From: Candidatus Phytoplasma ziziphi | GTDB taxonomy: Bacteria; Bacillota_I; Bacilli_A; Acholeplasmatales; Acholeplasmataceae | Assembly (NCBI RefSeq): GCF_003640545.1 | Contig: NZ_CP025121.1 | Coordinates: forward strand, 1-64,000 | Direction of reading: 5' to 3' | DNA: 64,000 nucleotides | Part shown: positions 63,896-64,000 of the stretch, piece by piece | Layout: every line of letters begins with the position of its first letter | Position numbering within the stretch: position 1 is the first letter of the stretch | The notes under the pieces: generated by a model | Database searches by the model: none | Seen by the model: only the letters and a program-made list of their open reading frames with translations | What the model was told of the DNA's origin: nothing | Translations under genes and position numbers: made by a program

Positions 63896-64000
63896 ATGAA
63901 AAAAATAAAATTATTTAAATTAATATGTTTTTTTACGGTTATACTTTTGAATATTATCTTTATTATTTTATCAGTGCTACCCGAATATAATATATTCGCA
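63896..64000 (+). CDS. N-terminus of a probable secreted protein (partial, right edge)
   Basis: 35 codons from ATG 63896: a short basic start (MKKIKLFKL), a long hydrophobic core (ICFFTVILLNIIFIILSV) and then LPEYNIFA, whose final Ala with an aliphatic or small -3 residue fits a signal-peptidase site. This is the layout of phytoplasma secreted-effector leaders. The body lies beyond the edge, so the product is unknown. Confidence 0.65.
   Translation, partial: MKKIKLFKLICFFTVILLNIIFIILSVLPEYNIFA

Overview
The window is from a very AT-rich mollicute chromosome that reads TGA as a stop: infA, rpsE, rpmD and rplC end in TGA inside 4-base overlaps with the next gene. That excludes Mycoplasma and Spiroplasma, which use TGA for Trp, and points to the Acholeplasma/phytoplasma branch. 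The metabolism is stripped down, secY is followed directly by map with no adk, tRNA, ribosomal and membrane-lipid genes dominate, and islands of decayed or secreted-protein-like genes occur. I conclude that this is a 'Candidatus Phytoplasma' chromosome; the species is not resolved. Almost every gene is on the minus strand, so gene order below is given in decreasing coordinate.

Region 1 (1-15.8 kb) is the merged S10-spc-alpha ribosomal cluster (rpsJ to rplQ, with secY, map, infA and rpoA), followed by the ECF-transporter ATPases ecfA1 and ecfA2; ecfA2 runs off the left edge. Oddities are an L29 with a repetitive 9-residue-unit tail, zinc-free L36 and S14, and a TTG start for S5. Region 2 (16-28.3 kb) holds rsmH, rpoZ, gmk, leuS, acpP, a phage-type YqaJ nuclease, argS, rluD, ftsH, serS and rpsT. 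Region 3 (28.3-33.7 kb) is accessory: tandem repeats, a membrane protein, and one roughly 990-codon repeat-bearing gene split into four frames at three poly-A tracts. Copies of a 16-bp hairpin-forming sequence, in inverted orientation, bracket this segment.

Region 4 (33.7-46.4 kb) returns to housekeeping: plsY, tRNA-Cys, an M24 peptidase, rpmG, an HU-like protein, gpsA, der, proS, metK, a cold-shock-domain protein with an insertion, tRNA-Thr, tRNA-Gly, rpsO, a DarA-like c-di-AMP receptor, a hemolysin III protein, HIT, rnhC and ung. Region 5 (46.4-52.2 kb) holds a SipW-type signal peptidase and the most unusual pair of the window. This pair is a DUF4194-like (JetB/MksE-like) protein overlapping an SMC-like JetC/MukB-type ATPase, the core of a Wadjet/Mks condensin, with no visible kleisin (JetA) or nuclease (JetD); a HAD phosphatase with a probable ATT start precedes it.

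Region 6 (52.3-61.8 kb) holds tRNA-Leu, fakA, rpmB, cdsA, frr, pyrH, tsf, rpsB, dut, a XerC/D recombinase, a second SipW-like peptidase and spx. Region 7 (61.8-64 kb) is a gene-poor stretch where the strand switches to plus. It carries a 15-T tract, a hairpin abutting a strong ribosome-binding site, an FtsH C-terminal fragment, remnants of unknown genes, a frameshifted small gene, and the signal-peptide-bearing start of a probable secreted protein cut by the right edge.

Functionally, most genes serve translation, membrane lipid synthesis (acpP, fakA, plsY, gpsA, cdsA), protein export (secY, the two signal peptidases, ftsH) and DNA maintenance (ung, rnhC, dut, XerC/D). Regions 3, 5 and 7 are the ones worth study.
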